This document shows, in pieces, positions 56,133 through 64,000 of a stretch of 64,000 bases of DNA; within the stretch, counting starts at the first letter, position 1, and each line of letters starts with the position of its first letter. The DNA comes from an uncultured Bacteroidota bacterium (GTDB lineage Bacteria; Bacteroidota; Bacteroidia; Flavobacteriales; Flavobacteriaceae): NCBI GenBank assembly GCA_902581145.1, contig CACHNE010000005.1, positions 16,616-80,615 on the forward strand, read 5' to 3'. Position numbers and translations under genes: made by a program. The notes beneath the pieces were generated by a model. It did not search any database, was not told where the DNA came from, and saw only the letters and a list, made by a program, of their open reading frames with translations.

Positions 56133-57089
56133 ATGTCAATTTCTCTGCCAAACTACACAAAAAATACGTTAATGATTTTATTTTTTTTTATTGTAGTTTC
56201 CTGCAATGAAAAAGTTGATAAAACCGATAAATATATTATTGATAGGTTTGAAAAACAATTTTATAATTCCAATCCAATTGAGTTAAATGAACTGAAAAAA
56301 AAATATCCTTATTTTTTTCCTAAATCGTTCCCAGAGAGTGTTTGGGTAGAAAGACTTAATAACCCCATACAACAAGAAATTTTTAACGAAATTCAGAAAG
56401 AGTATGAATCTGTAAATTTTTTAGAATTAGAAATTTCTGATTTTTTTAATAGAAATTTAGAGATAAATAAAAGCTTTATTAAACCCAAAGTCATAACAGT
56501 TAATACAGATATTGATTACAGAAATAAAATTATTCTTACTGATTCAATATTAATTATAGGTTTAGACAATTATTTAGGCTCAACACATCGTTTTTATGAA
56601 GAAATACCTTTGTACTTAAAAGAAGATTTTACAAGTTTAAATATTATATCAGATATTGCTGAACAATTTGCGATTAACATAGTGCCAAGAATTGAATTTT
56701 ATACATTTCTTGATAAAATAATTTATTATGGGAAAATTTTATATTACAAAGATTTCTGTCTAAACATAGAAGATAGACTTAAAATTGGATATTCTGAAGA
56801 TAAAATGAAATGGGCAAAAGAAAATGAATATTTTGTTTGGACTTATTTCATTGAAAATAATATCTTATTTAATCCAGATAATAATCTGATGAATCAATTT
56901 ATATTTGATGCTCCATTTTCAAAATTTTATTTAGAAATTGATAATGAGTCGTCTGAAAAGATAGGTAAATATATAGGTTGGCAGATTGTTAAATCTTACA
57001 TGAATAACAATGATGTATCATTAACGGAATTACTAAAAACAAGTCCAACAGATATTTACAATAAATCAAAATATAAGCCTAACAAGTAA
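56133..57089 (+). CDS. gldB: Gliding motility lipoprotein GldB
   Basis: A 318-residue lipoprotein of the GldB family, needed for gliding in Flavobacterium johnsoniae and broadly conserved in the class. A hydrophobic N-terminus ends in a lipobox (IVVSC, Cys24), so it is lipid-anchored after LspA processing. Family segments are IDRFEKQFYNSNP, YPYFFPKSFPESVWVERLNNP, LIIGLDNYLGSTHRFYEEIP and IGWQIVKSYMNNN. Its exact biochemical function is unknown. It shares one base with gldC, so both are co-expressed. Confidence 0.92.
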   Translation: MSISLPNYTKNTLMILFFFIVVSCNEKVDKTDKYIIDRFEKQFYNSNPIELNELKKKYPYFFPKSFPESVWVERLNNPIQQEIFNEIQKEYESVNFLELEISDFFNRNLEINKSFIKPKVITVNTDIDYRNKIILTDSILIIGLDNYLGSTHRFYEEIPLYLKEDFTSLNIISDIAEQFAINIVPRIEFYTFLDKIIYYGKILYYKDFCLNIEDRLKIGYSEDKMKWAKENEYFVWTYFIENNILFNPDNNLMNQFIFDAPFSKFYLEIDNESSEKIGKYIGWQIVKSYMNNNDVSLTELLKTSPTDIYNKSKYKPNK

Positions 57090-57421
57090 TGAAAAATAAA
57101 AAATCTAAAATAGAAATTCTTGTGGAATTAGATGAAAATAAAATTCCTGAGAAAATACATTGGTCAGCAAGTGATGCTGGCATAAAAAATAGTGAAACTA
57201 AAGCTACGTTTCTTTCTGTGTGGGATTCAAATAGAAAAGAAAGTTTGAGAATTGACCTTTGGACAAAAGATATGCCATTAGATGAAATGAAAATATTTTT
57301 TTATCAGATACTAACAAGTATGTCTTCAACATTTAAAAGAGCTACACAGGATGAAAAAATGTCACAAACTATGTTAGATTTTTGTGATTACTTTGCTGAA
57401 AAATTAGAGATAAAAAAATAG
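57089..57421 (+). CDS. gldC: Gliding motility protein GldC
   Basis: A 110-residue soluble protein typical of GldC: IEILVELDENKIPEKIHWSA near the start, then LRIDLWTKDMPLDEMKIFFYQ and MLDFCDYFAEKLE. GldC is an accessory gliding protein in F. johnsoniae with no known enzymatic activity and no signal peptide. It overlaps gldB by one base and ends 2 bp from the converging rodA stop. Confidence 0.93.
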   Translation: MKNKKSKIEILVELDENKIPEKIHWSASDAGIKNSETKATFLSVWDSNRKESLRIDLWTKDMPLDEMKIFFYQILTSMSSTFKRATQDEKMSQTMLDFCDYFAEKLEIKK

Positions 57422-57423
57422 TT

Positions 57424-58704
57424 TTACCATTCATTTATTTTGTTACCGTCAAGTCTTAAAAATATCGACAGTAATAAAGTAAATGCTATCAAACTTGAAC
57501 CTCCATAACTTAAGAAGGGTAATGGGATTCCAATTGTTGGGGTTAATCCAAGGACCATCCCAATATTAATCATAAAATGAATAAATAAAATTGAAGCGGT
57601 ACAATAGCCATATACTCTGCTAAATTTGTTTTTCTGATTTTCAGATAAATATATTATTCTAATTATAAGGACTGAGTATAAGAGAATTATAAATACGCTT
57701 CCAAAAAACCCCCATTCTTCACCAACCGTACTAAAAATATAATCACTGTGTTGTGCCGGAACAAAGTTTCCCATGGTACGAGTTCCTTTTAAATAACCCT
57801 TCCCTGTAAGACCCCCAGAACTAATAGCTTTCTTAGATTCATTTAAATTATATAAAATGGTCCTTTCCATTTGCTTAATTTTATTTGGATCCTTTTCTAA
57901 ATTAAGCCATACTTTTATATAGTTTTTTTGATGATTTCTAAGGATATTATCATAACTATATATAGTTCCAAAGCAGGTTATTAAACATAAAGATGATAAA
58001 GAAATTATTTTAATAATTTTATTTCTGACTTTCCTTTTAAATACATAATAGACTAAAATAAAAGATATTGCAACTGTTGCTGTAACTGATGCTGAAAGTT
58101 TTAACGATAGTATCGAGAGGATAATTATACTAAAAATAGCTTTTACATAGTTTTGTGAAATTCCCTCACGATATAAAACAAAAAATAAAGAGAAAAAAAC
58201 AATTGAGCTGCCGGTATCATTTTGAAAAACTATTATAATAATGGGAATAAAAATGATAAGGAAAAGTTTCAGCTGATCATTTGTTTTTTTTAAATCTGTC
58301 TGAAAGTCACTAATATATTTAGAGACTGCAAGTGCTACTGTAATCTTAACAAATTCACTTGGCTGAAGATTAAACCCTCCTATAGGAAACCATGACAGAG
58401 CCCCATTAACTCTTTTTCCAAATAAGAATAGGCACAACAAAACAATCAATGAGATTAAATAAAAAATACTAGAAAATCTTTCATAAAATTTAACCTCAAT
58501 TGAAAGTGTAATAAATCCCAAAAAAATTGAGATTAAGGCATATAAAAGTTGTTTGCTGTAAAGATTAGAAAGATCCAGAAAATTTACTTCTTCACCTGAG
58601 ATACTTGATGATAAAATATTACCTACACCAAAACCAAGTAATAAAAAATAAAGCAGAATTATAACCCAATCTAGTTTAAGTATGTTTTTTCTCTGGCCAA
58701 TCAA
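57424..58704 (-). CDS. rodA: Rod-shape SEDS peptidoglycan polymerase RodA
   Basis: A 426-residue membrane protein with about ten spans of the FtsW/RodA/SpoVE family, the glycosyltransferase that polymerises lipid II during elongation. Conserved stretches are GFNLQPSEFVKITVALAV, VFQNDTGSSIVFF, GGLTGKGYLKGT, FVPAQHSDYIFSTVGEEWGF and GIPLPFLSYGGSS. The start is TTG within the stop of mrdA (TTGA overlap). It is the last gene of the mre/mrd cluster. Confidence 0.95.
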   Translation of the reverse strand: MIGQRKNILKLDWVIILLYFLLLGFGVGNILSSSISGEEVNFLDLSNLYSKQLLYALISIFLGFITLSIEVKFYERFSSIFYLISLIVLLCLFLFGKRVNGALSWFPIGGFNLQPSEFVKITVALAVSKYISDFQTDLKKTNDQLKLFLIIFIPIIIIVFQNDTGSSIVFFSLFFVLYREGISQNYVKAIFSIIILSILSLKLSASVTATVAISFILVYYVFKRKVRNKIIKIISLSSLCLITCFGTIYSYDNILRNHQKNYIKVWLNLEKDPNKIKQMERTILYNLNESKKAISSGGLTGKGYLKGTRTMGNFVPAQHSDYIFSTVGEEWGFFGSVFIILLYSVLIIRIIYLSENQKNKFSRVYGYCTASILFIHFMINIGMVLGLTPTIGIPLPFLSYGGSSLIAFTLLLSIFLRLDGNKINEW

Positions 58705-60566
58705 AGTTTATTAATTTTAAATGGTTTATTTGAGAAGGGTTTTTGGTACTCATCGTCTAAACTTTTATTTATGACAAGGTTTTCAATTCTTTGATTACTA
58801 ATATAACCTTTTAAATATTTTTCAATCATTAAGCTTGAAATTCTTCCTGCCCATGTTGAACCATAATACCCATTTTCAACTAAAACAGCTATTGCAATTT
58901 GGGGATTATTTTTTGGTGCATATGCTACAAAAATAGAGTGATCTGTAAGTTGGGTTTTTTTACCGTTTATTTTTGTAAAATTTTCAGCAGTTCCAGATTT
59001 TCCAGATATTTCAATTCCTGGAATATTTAAAAGTTTTCCGGTACCACTTTCGTAAACTTTTGAAAGACCGACTTCAATTATATCAAAATATTTTTTTTCA
59101 ATGTCAATTGTTTTTTTCTCTTTAAACCTCATCGGAATAGAATCTCCCTCGATTTTTTTAATTATATGAGGAGTGTAATAAAATCCTTTGTTTGCAACAG
59201 CAGCTATCATATTAGCTAGTTGAATAGGGGTTACAAGTATCTCTCCCTGACCTATTGAATTTGAAAGGTTTGTTGTTGGGCCCCATCTAAAGTCAGGATA
59301 CCACCTATCATAAAATTCTGAGGTTGGAATCATACCTTTTTTTCCTATCGGCAGGTCATTGTTTAGATAGTTTCCTAAACCAAAACTTTTAACACTTTCA
59401 CTCCATGAATTGAAGTTATCCGAAATTTCATTGTTTTTACTAATAGTTTTTCTGTAAATATCTGCAAAGTATGAATTGCATGATTCAGAAATTGCATTAT
59501 AAATATTTCTGTAACCACCTCCGCAGTGACATTTCATAGATTTTTTATTTCTTCCGTATATATATTGACCTTTGCAAAAAATTGTACTCTTTTCACTGAT
59601 AACCTTCTCCTGCAATGCAATTAATCCAACAATAACTTTAAATGGAGATCCTGCTGGAAATGTAGACAGAAGACCTTTATCTAATAGAGGTTTATAAATA
59701 CTGTCTTGGTATAATTCAAAGTAGTTTTTTGACCTTTCTCTGCCGACCAATAGATTTGGGTTATATGAGGGGGCAGAAACAAGTGTTAATAATTCACCAG
59801 AGCTAGGTTCAATAGCTACAATTGCCCCTTTCTTATTAGACATTAAAAGCTCGCCATATTCTTGAAGCTCCGAATCAATTGTAATAGTCAAATCATTTCC
59901 GGCAATTGAATTAATGTCATTTAGACCATCATTGAAACTCCCGATATCTCTGTTAAATCTGTCTTTTTGAATAAACTTAATTCCTTTTACGCCCCTCAAA
60001 TATTTCTCATATGATAATTCAACTCCTTGTTTACCAATAATATCCCCCTGAGAATAATAGTTATCTTTTTCTAAATTTGATCTATTGACTTCAGCTACAT
60101 ATCCAAGAACATTGGCTCCTATTGTTGTATTATATTGACGTAAATTTCTTTTTTGTATATAAAAACCATCATATTTTCTAATCTTTTCAGCAAGAAAACC
60201 ATAATCTTCTTTAGAAAGATGTGCTAGAAAAACCGATGGAATTCTTGTTGAATATCTTCTTGTTCTTTCAATTTTATTATCAAAATAATCCTTTGATATT
60301 TTTAATAGTTTGCAAAATTCTGTAGTGTCAAGTTCTTTAACTAAACCAGGAATAATCATTACATCATAAGAAGGTTGATTTGATACTAATAGATTGTTAT
60401 TTCTATCATATATATATCCTCTTTTTGGATAAGTAAAAACCTTGCGAATTGCATTATCTTCATAAATAGAATAAGGTTCTGTAGCATATACTTGTAAATA
60501 ATAAAGTCTCAGTATAAAAACCAAAGAGGTGGAAATAACAATTAGAATTAAAAGAGTTTTTCTCAT
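58701..60566 (-). CDS. mrdA: Penicillin-binding protein 2
   Basis: A 621-residue class B transpeptidase that crosslinks peptidoglycan with RodA. One N-terminal membrane anchor (LLILIVISTSLVFILRLYYL) precedes the PBP dimer domain (YPKRGYIYDRNNNLLVSNQPSYD, in parts). The transpeptidase domain carries SxxK in FPAGSPFKVIVG, SxN in SESCNSYFADIY, and KSGT in SGKSGTAEN. It overlaps mreD and rodA by four bases each. Confidence 0.96.
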   Translation of the reverse strand: MRKTLLILIVISTSLVFILRLYYLQVYATEPYSIYEDNAIRKVFTYPKRGYIYDRNNNLLVSNQPSYDVMIIPGLVKELDTTEFCKLLKISKDYFDNKIERTRRYSTRIPSVFLAHLSKEDYGFLAEKIRKYDGFYIQKRNLRQYNTTIGANVLGYVAEVNRSNLEKDNYYSQGDIIGKQGVELSYEKYLRGVKGIKFIQKDRFNRDIGSFNDGLNDINSIAGNDLTITIDSELQEYGELLMSNKKGAIVAIEPSSGELLTLVSAPSYNPNLLVGRERSKNYFELYQDSIYKPLLDKGLLSTFPAGSPFKVIVGLIALQEKVISEKSTIFCKGQYIYGRNKKSMKCHCGGGYRNIYNAISESCNSYFADIYRKTISKNNEISDNFNSWSESVKSFGLGNYLNNDLPIGKKGMIPTSEFYDRWYPDFRWGPTTNLSNSIGQGEILVTPIQLANMIAAVANKGFYYTPHIIKKIEGDSIPMRFKEKKTIDIEKKYFDIIEVGLSKVYESGTGKLLNIPGIEISGKSGTAENFTKINGKKTQLTDHSIFVAYAPKNNPQIAIAVLVENGYYGSTWAGRISSLMIEKYLKGYISNQRIENLVINKSLDDEYQKPFSNKPFKINKL

Positions 60567-61066
60567 TTCTTTCTATTTAGTATCAATTCAAAAAGAATAT
60601 ATATTACAACAAAAGTAAAAATTGTACTTCCAAAAGTGTTTTTTAAAATCAAGGATATTTTAGAAATATTAAATATTTCCAAACCAAATAAAATTAGATG
60701 ATGAACAAAGATTATTGAAAATAGATATAATAAGTTCTGCTTTAAATCAATTGAATCAAATTTAACAACTTGGTGTTCATATGCTATCCCAAAAAAAAGT
60801 TTTAGTAGATTTGGCCTAAGAAATGAAATTACAAGAGTAGCTGCTGCATGAATAGCGTGAGTGTCAGAAAAAATATCAATAATTAGTCCATAAATAAAAG
60901 CACAAAAAATGAAAAATGTCCTGTTATTTTTTAAAGGAAAATATGCAATAAAAAAAACATATACAAAGGGATTAATTGAGCCTAAAAAATTAATATTGTT
61001 AAAAAATAACCCCTGTGCAAAAATTAATATTAATGCTGTAATTATATTAGAAACAAATTTATTCAT
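60563..61066 (-). CDS. mreD: Rod-shape-determining protein MreD
   Basis: A 167-residue, strongly hydrophobic protein with about five or six membrane spans. MreD sequences diverge widely; assignment rests on size, topology, the INPFVYVFFIAYFPLKNNR segment, and its place between mreC and mrdA. It overlaps mreC by 8 bases and mrdA by 4. Confidence 0.88.
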   Translation of the reverse strand: MNKFVSNIITALILIFAQGLFFNNINFLGSINPFVYVFFIAYFPLKNNRTFFIFCAFIYGLIIDIFSDTHAIHAAATLVISFLRPNLLKLFFGIAYEHQVVKFDSIDLKQNLLYLFSIIFVHHLILFGLEIFNISKISLILKNTFGSTIFTFVVIYILFELILNRKK

Positions 61067-61853
61067 CCAATGAATTTATTTCACTTAAGTTATTATTTTT
61101 TAGCACATAAATTTTTTCAATGTTGGCCATGTCTGTAGCTAATTGAATCTCTAATTCAAGATAGTTTTGAGAATTATCTAATTTATATGAGTCAACATAA
61201 CCAATTGGAATCCCCTTTGGGAAAATTAAAGAATTCCCTCCTGTGACAATTGTATCTCCAATAGAAACACTTGCTTGTTTTGGTATATCTTTTAATTGTA
61301 CTTTGTTAATATTTATACCATCCCATGAAAGTATTCCGAAGTAGTTTGATTTTTTAAACTTTGCGTTTAATAAAAAATTAGTGTTTAAAACTGAAATAAA
61401 TCTTGAATAATTGGAGGTGGTTTTATCAATAATTCCAACAACTCCTTTTGATGAAATAACTCCTTGATCAATTTCAACACTGTCCTTTTTTCCGATATCT
61501 ATTGTAATAAAATTATTTGTAAATGAATAGCTGTTTTTTATAACCGATCCCGATGTTACATCAAAGTTAATTTTTTCTAAATCGTCAACTTTTTTATCAT
61601 CCATATTATAAATATGGAGTCTTAATTTTCTATTTTCTTCGGTTAGAATTTTATTTTGATATTCAAGATTGAAATATTTTGAAATTGTAAATTTTGTGTC
61701 GTATAAATAAGAGAAAAGAGAATTGCTTGAGTTTAAAAATTTACTCTTATTGTATTCATTATAATTTATGTTTATAGACAGACAAATTAAAAGCAACGAA
61801 AGAAATAAAATAAAATCCTTATTTCTAATTAAGAAATAAATAATTCTCTGCAT
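61059..61853 (-). CDS. mreC: Rod-shape-determining protein MreC
   Basis: A 264-residue bitopic protein: one membrane span (FILFLSLLLICLSINI), a coiled-coil stretch (about residues 60-90), then the periplasmic double beta-barrel with VISSKGVVGIID, FGILSWDG, and DTIVTGGNSLIFPKGIPIGYV. It links cytoplasmic MreB to the periplasmic PBP2/RodA machine. It lies 10 bp after mreB and overlaps mreD by 8 bases. Confidence 0.94.
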   Translation of the reverse strand: MQRIIYFLIRNKDFILFLSLLLICLSININYNEYNKSKFLNSSNSLFSYLYDTKFTISKYFNLEYQNKILTEENRKLRLHIYNMDDKKVDDLEKINFDVTSGSVIKNSYSFTNNFITIDIGKKDSVEIDQGVISSKGVVGIIDKTTSNYSRFISVLNTNFLLNAKFKKSNYFGILSWDGININKVQLKDIPKQASVSIGDTIVTGGNSLIFPKGIPIGYVDSYKLDNSQNYLELEIQLATDMANIEKIYVLKNNNLSEINSLDE

Positions 61854-61863
61854 ATTTATCTAA

Positions 61864-62892
61864 CTATTTTATAAGCACACTCTTATATTTTGGAATATTT
61901 TTAAGTACGATACCAGTTCCTCTTACAACTGCTCTCAATGGGTCTTCAGCGATGTAAACAGGTAAATCTGTTTTTTTAGAAAGTCTTTTATCAAGTCCTC
62001 TCAACATTGAGCCCCCACCAGCCAAATACATTCCTGTATTATAAATATCTGCTGCAAGCTCGGGAGGTGTCTTTGAAAGTGTTTCCATAACAGAGTCCTC
62101 AACCCTTAGAATAGACTTCTCAAGTGCCTTAACAATTTCCCTATACGATATTTCAATTTGCTTTGGTTTTCCAGTCAATAAATCACGACCTTGAACACTC
62201 ATTTCTTCAGGAGGATCGTCAAGGTCCTCGGTTGCAGCACCTATCTGAATTTTAATCTTTTCTGCGGTTCTATCTCCAACATACAGGTTATGTTGAGTCC
62301 TCATGTAGTAAATAATATCATTGGTAAATACATCTCCAGCTACCTTTAATGATTGATCACAAACAATACCTCCAAGGGCTATAACAGCAATTTCAGTTGT
62401 CCCTCCGCCAATATCAATAATCATGTTTCCTTTGGGCTGCATAATATCTACACCTATACCAATAGCTGCAGCCATAGGTTCATGTATTAAGTATACTTCT
62501 TTTCCGTTAACCCTTTCAGCAGACTCCTTTACAGCTCTCATTTCAACTTCGGTAATTCCAGATGGAATACAAATAACCATGATTAAAGAAGGTGAAAAGA
62601 TTTTATTTTTAAGAGTTGGTATGCTTTTGATAAACAAATTAATCATTTGTTCAGAGGCATCAAAATCAGCAATTACGCCATCTTTTAAAGGTCTAATAGT
62701 TTTTATGTTTTCATGAGTTTTACCTTGCATTAAATTAGCCTCATTTCCAACGGCAATTATTTTACCTGAAATTCTATCTTTGGCAACAATTGAAGGACTG
62801 TCAACTACAACCTTATCATTATGAATAATTAGTGTATTAGCAGTACCTAAATCAATCGCAATTTCTTCCGTTAAAAAATCAAAAAATCCCAT
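61864..62892 (-). CDS. mreB: Rod-shape-determining actin homologue MreB
   Basis: A 342-residue bacterial actin that forms membrane-associated filaments guiding lateral wall synthesis. Phosphate-1 motif EEIAIDLGTANTLI, phosphate-2 MIIDIGGGTTEIAVI, and the adenosine motif YLAGGGSMLRGLD are intact. The N-terminal hydrophobic MGFFDFL is a likely membrane-contact segment. First gene of mreBCD-mrdA-rodA, 91 bp downstream of purH on the same strand. In that gap I see no strong promoter or terminator. Confidence 0.97.
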   Translation of the reverse strand: MGFFDFLTEEIAIDLGTANTLIIHNDKVVVDSPSIVAKDRISGKIIAVGNEANLMQGKTHENIKTIRPLKDGVIADFDASEQMINLFIKSIPTLKNKIFSPSLIMVICIPSGITEVEMRAVKESAERVNGKEVYLIHEPMAAAIGIGVDIMQPKGNMIIDIGGGTTEIAVIALGGIVCDQSLKVAGDVFTNDIIYYMRTQHNLYVGDRTAEKIKIQIGAATEDLDDPPEEMSVQGRDLLTGKPKQIEISYREIVKALEKSILRVEDSVMETLSKTPPELAADIYNTGMYLAGGGSMLRGLDKRLSKKTDLPVYIAEDPLRAVVRGTGIVLKNIPKYKSVLIK

Positions 62893-62983
62893 AGGGTCAA
62901 ATCAAAAAAATCAAGTTTATAATACTTAGGCCTGTAATGTAAATCTATGAATAAAAATTAAATAATAAAACAATAAAATGATA

Positions 62984-64000
62984 TCAATGTTTAAAATGTC
63001 TGACACCTGTAAAAACCATTGCAATATTATTGTTGTTACAGTAATCAATACTTAGGTTATCTTTAATTGACCCACCCGGTTGAATTATAGAATTTATGCC
63101 TTTTTTGTGGGCAATCTCAACGCAATCTGGAAAAGGAAAAAATGCATCACTAGCCATTGATGCACCTGATAAATCAAATCCAAATTTCTCAGCTTTTTCA
63201 ATTGCTTGATTTAAAGCATCAACACGGCTTGTTTGTCCAGTTCCAGACGCTAAAAGTTGTTTGTTTTTTACCAATACTATTGTATTAGATTTTGTGTTTT
63301 TACAAATTTTCGAAGCAAATAGTAAGTCGTCAATTTGTTCATCATTTGGGTTAAGTTTTGTAGGGTAACTCAAAATTTTTCTATCATCAGTAATATTATC
63401 TGAACTTTGTATTAATTTACCGTTCAAACATGATCTCACAATATTATTCTTTTTTGGGAACAATTTAAGTTCTAAAATAATTCTGTTTTTCTTTTGCATT
63501 AATATTTCTAAAGCACTCTCTTCAAATTCAGGTGAAATAACAACCTCGCAAAAAAGACTATTTATTGTTGAAGCTGTTTCACTATTAATTTTGCTGTTTG
63601 ATATAAGTATACCTCCAAATGCTGAAACTGGATCAGCTTCAAGGGCTGCATCATAAGCTTCTTTTATATTATCTCTCATTGCAATACCACATGCATTATT
63701 ATGCTTTAAAATTGCAAAAGTTGGTTTATCCTGTTTAAATTCTGACATTAAATCCATTGCAGAATCAATATCAAGTAAATTATTATAGCTCAAGTCTTTG
63801 CCGTTTAATTTAGTGAACACATCATTTAATTTCCCAGAAAAAATTCCACTTTGATGAGGGTTTTCACCGTATCGCAGGCTTAGGTTTTCTACACCATCAA
63901 AATAATTAAATATCGCTGAATCATATTTGGATGAAGTTAAATATGAATTTCTTGCAAAATATTTTCTTTCATCCAAACTAAGTTGACCATTGTTGTTTTT
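62984..64000 (-). CDS. purH: Bifunctional AICAR transformylase/IMP cyclohydrolase (3' part, cut by window edge)
   Basis: The frame is open to the right edge, so the TTG at 63976 is internal and the start lies outside. About 338 codons are visible, against roughly 510 for the family. They cover the end of the cyclohydrolase domain and the whole AICAR transformylase domain. Visible motifs are GQLSLDERKYFA, NLSLRYGENPHQSG, LKHNNACGIAM with the catalytic Lys and His, ADPVSAFGGILIS, GQTSRVDA and DAFFPFPDCVE, plus IIQPGGSIKDN. It performs the last two steps of IMP synthesis. Confidence 0.95.
   Translation of the reverse strand, partial: KNNNGQLSLDERKYFARNSYLTSSKYDSAIFNYFDGVENLSLRYGENPHQSGIFSGKLNDVFTKLNGKDLSYNNLLDIDSAMDLMSEFKQDKPTFAILKHNNACGIAMRDNIKEAYDAALEADPVSAFGGILISNSKINSETASTINSLFCEVVISPEFEESALEILMQKKNRIILELKLFPKKNNIVRSCLNGKLIQSSDNITDDRKILSYPTKLNPNDEQIDDLLFASKICKNTKSNTIVLVKNKQLLASGTGQTSRVDALNQAIEKAEKFGFDLSGASMASDAFFPFPDCVEIAHKKGINSIIQPGGSIKDNLSIDYCNNNNIAMVFTGVRHFKH

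Overview
The window is AT-rich chromosomal DNA from a member of the Bacteroidota, almost certainly class Flavobacteriia. Supporting markers are gldB and gldC beside nadE, a GLPGLI-family exported protein, an outer-membrane receptor with a carboxypeptidase-regulatory N-terminus, a GH97 (SusB-type) glucosidase, a folK-deoxynucleoside kinase fusion, a C-terminal chorismate mutase on the DAHP synthase, Bacteroidota-type -7 promoter elements (TAnnTTTG), and no Shine-Dalgarno signals. Genes are packed tightly, and convergent genes often overlap at their ends. This suggests a small-genome, perhaps marine, flavobacterium. No mobile element, prophage, CRISPR array or rRNA is visible, and no gene inside the window looks broken. 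Only the first gene (folK-dNK) and the last (purH) are cut, by the window edges.

Layout. 1-9.5 kb: folK-dNK fusion end, TrmH-type methyltransferase, mutS, GH97 glucosidase, tRNA-Gly(GCC) and tRNA-Leu(UAA), a DUF1624 membrane protein and a DEAD-box helicase. 9.5-16 kb: the complete trpEGDCFBA operon behind a leader-peptide attenuator. 16-25 kb: waaA, an exported amidohydrolase, then a long minus-strand run etfB-etfA-bfn-nupC-thyA-folA-fabD-lspA. 25-30 kb: pdhB, hppA, and a deoxynucleoside kinase paired with an unknown exported protein. 30-35 kb: GLPGLI protein, AlkB alkane hydroxylase and an outer-membrane receptor. 35-41.5 kb: ilvDBNCA. 41.5-44 kb: a GT90-like glycosyltransferase and gapN. 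44-51 kb: a second attenuated operon, pheA-aminotransferase-tyrA-aroF/CM-rsgA-dtd-mazG-aroA. 51-55 kb: queA, rlmN, dnaG. 55-64 kb: nadE, gldB-gldC, the rod-shape cluster mreBCD-mrdA-rodA, and the 3' part of purH.

How it works together. The window encodes the last aromatic step from shikimate 3-phosphate (aroA), the committing step (DAHP synthase), and the branches to Trp, Phe and Tyr, plus Ile/Val synthesis. The two aromatic operons each carry a short leader ORF rich in the end-product amino acids (three tandem Trp codons; six Phe plus four Tyr codons) followed by an intrinsic terminator. In both I can draw a competing antiterminator whose 5' arm coincides with the leader stop codon, so a ribosome reaching the stop would hide it and a ribosome stalled on hungry codons would expose it. 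This paired design is the most interesting regulatory signal here. Other points of note are a DnaG primase that has lost all four zinc ligands, a folK-fused kinase lacking the DR(S/T) substrate motif, an alkane hydroxylase placed between a GLPGLI protein and an outer-membrane receptor, and a His-rich C-terminal tail on the membrane pyrophosphatase.
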